This document shows, in pieces, positions 17,300-18,810 of a stretch of DNA of 18,810 nucleotides. The position numbers were made by a program, and so were the translations under genes. Positions within the stretch are counted from its first letter, which is position 1. Each line of letters begins with the position of its first letter. The notes under the pieces are model-generated. The model was not told the origin of the DNA. It did no database searches and saw only the letters and a list, made by a program, of their open reading frames with translations. The stretch comes from Actinomortierella ambigua (Eukaryota; Mortierellomycota; Mortierellomycetes; Mortierellales; Mortierellaceae): the NCBI GenBank assembly GCA_016098155.1, contig JAAAJB010000655.1, forward strand, positions 1 through 18,810, read 5' to 3'.

Positions 17300-18094
17300 T
17301 CTATCAAATATATGACCCGAACCCGAAGAATACGTCCATCCTCATGTAGCAGGTACATAGTATGCTTTCCAACTTGTGGGCAATCGTGTAAACGCCGTTG
17401 TTTCGACCTTCGTCCGTGGTGCCAAAGTGTCACCAGTCATCATCGCCATAGATCTCTCCTTGCCGACGGCATAGTTCCTTCGAAAACGGCCTGAATCGCT
17501 CACGCATAGCCTTCGCTGTTCAGATTGGGCCGACCTTTGTTCTGCCTATTTTGAACACCTCAGTCAATGTATTGCATCCTTGGCTAGACGACTTGTTGGG
17601 TTTCCCGATGCGTGTCTGATCACTTGTGCCGAAAATGGGGAGAGTCTTCCAGCCATGTCATATTGAGTTCTTGTCCCGATTCGTGAATCGCTCATCTGAA
17701 GCGTGCTCCTTCGAAGTGTGCCACTTTGGAGTTTTTGATTAAGAAGTTGGTTTCCTGCATTCTTCTCCACCGACTACCGAGCGAGAGGCATCAGGCCGTT
17801 CGCCTGACGGAAGTGGTGATTGCGGCGTCGAAGGGATGTTGCGAGATGATCCTGTAGCGAAATGATCTTGTTGCATTCAAGCTGGTGCTGCTTTATGGTC
17901 AGATGTGTTGAAGGCCCAGTCATATACGCGCGCCTGAGTGAAATGCGCCCTATTTCTCTCGCATATTCTTGAGGAGGTGTATTGCAAGATCGCGTACCTT
18001 GGCATCCTCGTACACATTGCGAATCAGCAGCGAGAAAGGAATTTAGCCGTGATGTTAAGGTCAAGGAGCTTGACAAAAATGGCTCTGAACACAT
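17300..18094 (-). pseudogene. Decayed coding region, family not recognised
   Basis: A minus-strand reading pattern is strongly protein-like, for example K-A-M-R-E-R-F-R-P-F-S-K-E-L, G-E-I-Y-G-D-D-D-W and N-G-V-Y-T-I-A-H-K-L-E (17330-17530). It is interrupted by TGA where Trp fits twice (after V-G-P-I, and after D-D-D-W) and by a frame change near 17660. Further upstream, 17774-18094 is open (S-L-Q-D-H-L-A-T-S-L-R-R-R). Together with the coiled-coil relic downstream on the same strand, this may be one dead gene or transposable-element ORF. No catalytic motif was identified. Confidence 0.5.
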
Positions 18095-18189
18095 CCCCTC
18101 TAACCCTTTTCCCTTGCGAAAATTTGAGGCTGAGTTCAGAAGCGCAGTGGCAAAGGTCAGTCATGTGCCATCTTTAAAGTGCCAGTTCT

Positions 18190-18470
18190 CTCCATTCACC
18201 CACCACATTTCTATACCACCTACTACATCGCCTCCCCAGCTTAACCTTCCCTCACGCAATTCCACTGCCCACCCAAGCGCAAGTGAGAAGTTATGAGATG
18301 AAGCCTTGTCCCCACCACCACCACGTTTCTACATTACCATGTTTTTATACCACCCACCCCATTTCTACCCCACCCACCCCATTTCTACACCCGAGCGCGT
18401 ACTGTCAAAGGATAGACGCCTCGCCTTATTCAATTCGTGCTGAAGAGTGCCATTCCTGATGTGCCAATCA
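18190..18470. repeat. Dispersed repeat, copy B, with CCACC..TTTCTAC units
   Basis: The second copy of the element at 14630-14957: ccaccacatttcta-type units, then 'cccacccaagcgcaagtga', a 'gatgaagccttgtcccc' block, four further ccca/atttctac units (18312-18390), then 'tactgtcaaaggat' and 'tcctgatgtgcc'. It is longer than copy A by the extra tandem units and a 10-nt insertion. Confidence 0.8.
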
Positions 18471-18720
18471 CAGGTGTCGGGTGCGTACTGTCAAAAGGAT
18501 AGACGGCTCGCCTTGTTGTATTTGTGTGCTCAAGGGTGCCGACCGCAGGTGCGAGTGCGTACTGTCAAAAGGATAGACGCCCTCGCCTTGTTGAGTTGTG
18601 CATAAAAGTGCCACTTCTGATGTGCTGACGAGTGCGTACGGTCAAAAGGATAGGCGCCTCGTCTTGTTTTTTTTTTCGAGTGCGTACGGTCAAAAGGATA
18701 GACGCCTCGCTTTTTTTTTT
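18395..18720. repeat. Five-copy tandem array, GTGCGTACTGTCAAAAGGAT core
   Basis: Units start at about 18395, 18481, 18555, 18632 and 18680. Each carries gtgcgtac[tg]gtcaaaaggata followed by g[ag]cgcctcgccttgtt. Spacing is about 85, 74, 77 and 48 bp, so the linkers vary. Some linkers also contain 'gtgcca.ttctgatgtgc'. The last two units end in T runs of about 9 and 15 nt. A degenerate sixth copy lies at 14877-14915 in the related element. Confidence 0.9.
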
Positions 18721-18810
18721 TTTTTGTGTGTGTGTTGAGTGACCCCACAATGCTTTCCCAATCTCATCCCGCCCCCTTTGTTCTATGGTTCTATGGCAAG
18801 CGCATTCGAT

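Noticed and set aside
18395..18720. CRISPR-like array
   Set aside because: The unit spacing is irregular, linkers are related to each other, and the genome is fungal.

Overview
The window is nuclear DNA from a fungus. Genes carry many short introns (44-301 nt) with GTAAGT/GTATGT/GTGAGT-type donors, CTAAC/CTGAC-like branch sites and YAG acceptors. There are CT-rich leaders, TATA boxes, AATAAA signals and abundant simple repeats. Intron density, codon use and the kinds of proteins suggest an early-diverging lineage, most plausibly Mortierellomycota/Mucoromycota; that placement is inference. No rRNA, tRNA, CRISPR or bacterial-type operon was seen.

Layout. 1-2000: low-complexity DNA with a long (TC)n microsatellite and two weak minus-strand ORFs. 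2097-about 5140 (-): a multi-exon gene with at least two frameshifts, ending in a nuclease-like (R-K-V-N ... E-C-K) domain. 5513-5975: a 248-bp tandem duplication that holds the 3' end of a partial minus-strand gene (5954-6270). 6669-7087 (-): a two-exon, 79-residue PLDc_N-type membrane protein. 7524-9423 (-): a four-exon protein phosphatase 4 regulatory subunit 2 (PPP4R2) with a large acidic insert. 10056-13526 (+): a five-exon, 911-residue type I asparaginase/60-kDa lysophospholipase-like protein with C-terminal ankyrin repeats, divergent from PPP4R2. 13527-15021: repeats and a coiled-coil gene relic. 15022-16807 (+): a seven-exon, 396-residue gene of an unnamed family. 17040-18100: decayed coding DNA. 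18190-18712: a dispersed repeat followed by a five-copy tandem array.

The core 6.6-13.5 kb is ordinary conserved housekeeping sequence. Both flanks are accessory-like: repeats, relics and two members of one gene family. The intact gene at 15022-16807 and the broken gene at 2097-5140 share the motif order S-E-x6-W, G-E-x2-S-x-A, R-x2-[DN], [DE]-x-K, [RQ]-K-[NS]-x-R-x-N, plus two introns at the same position and phase. This homology was found by eye and is the most interesting result. A PD-(D/E)XK-like nuclease fold, perhaps related to Crinkler-type effectors, is a hypothesis.
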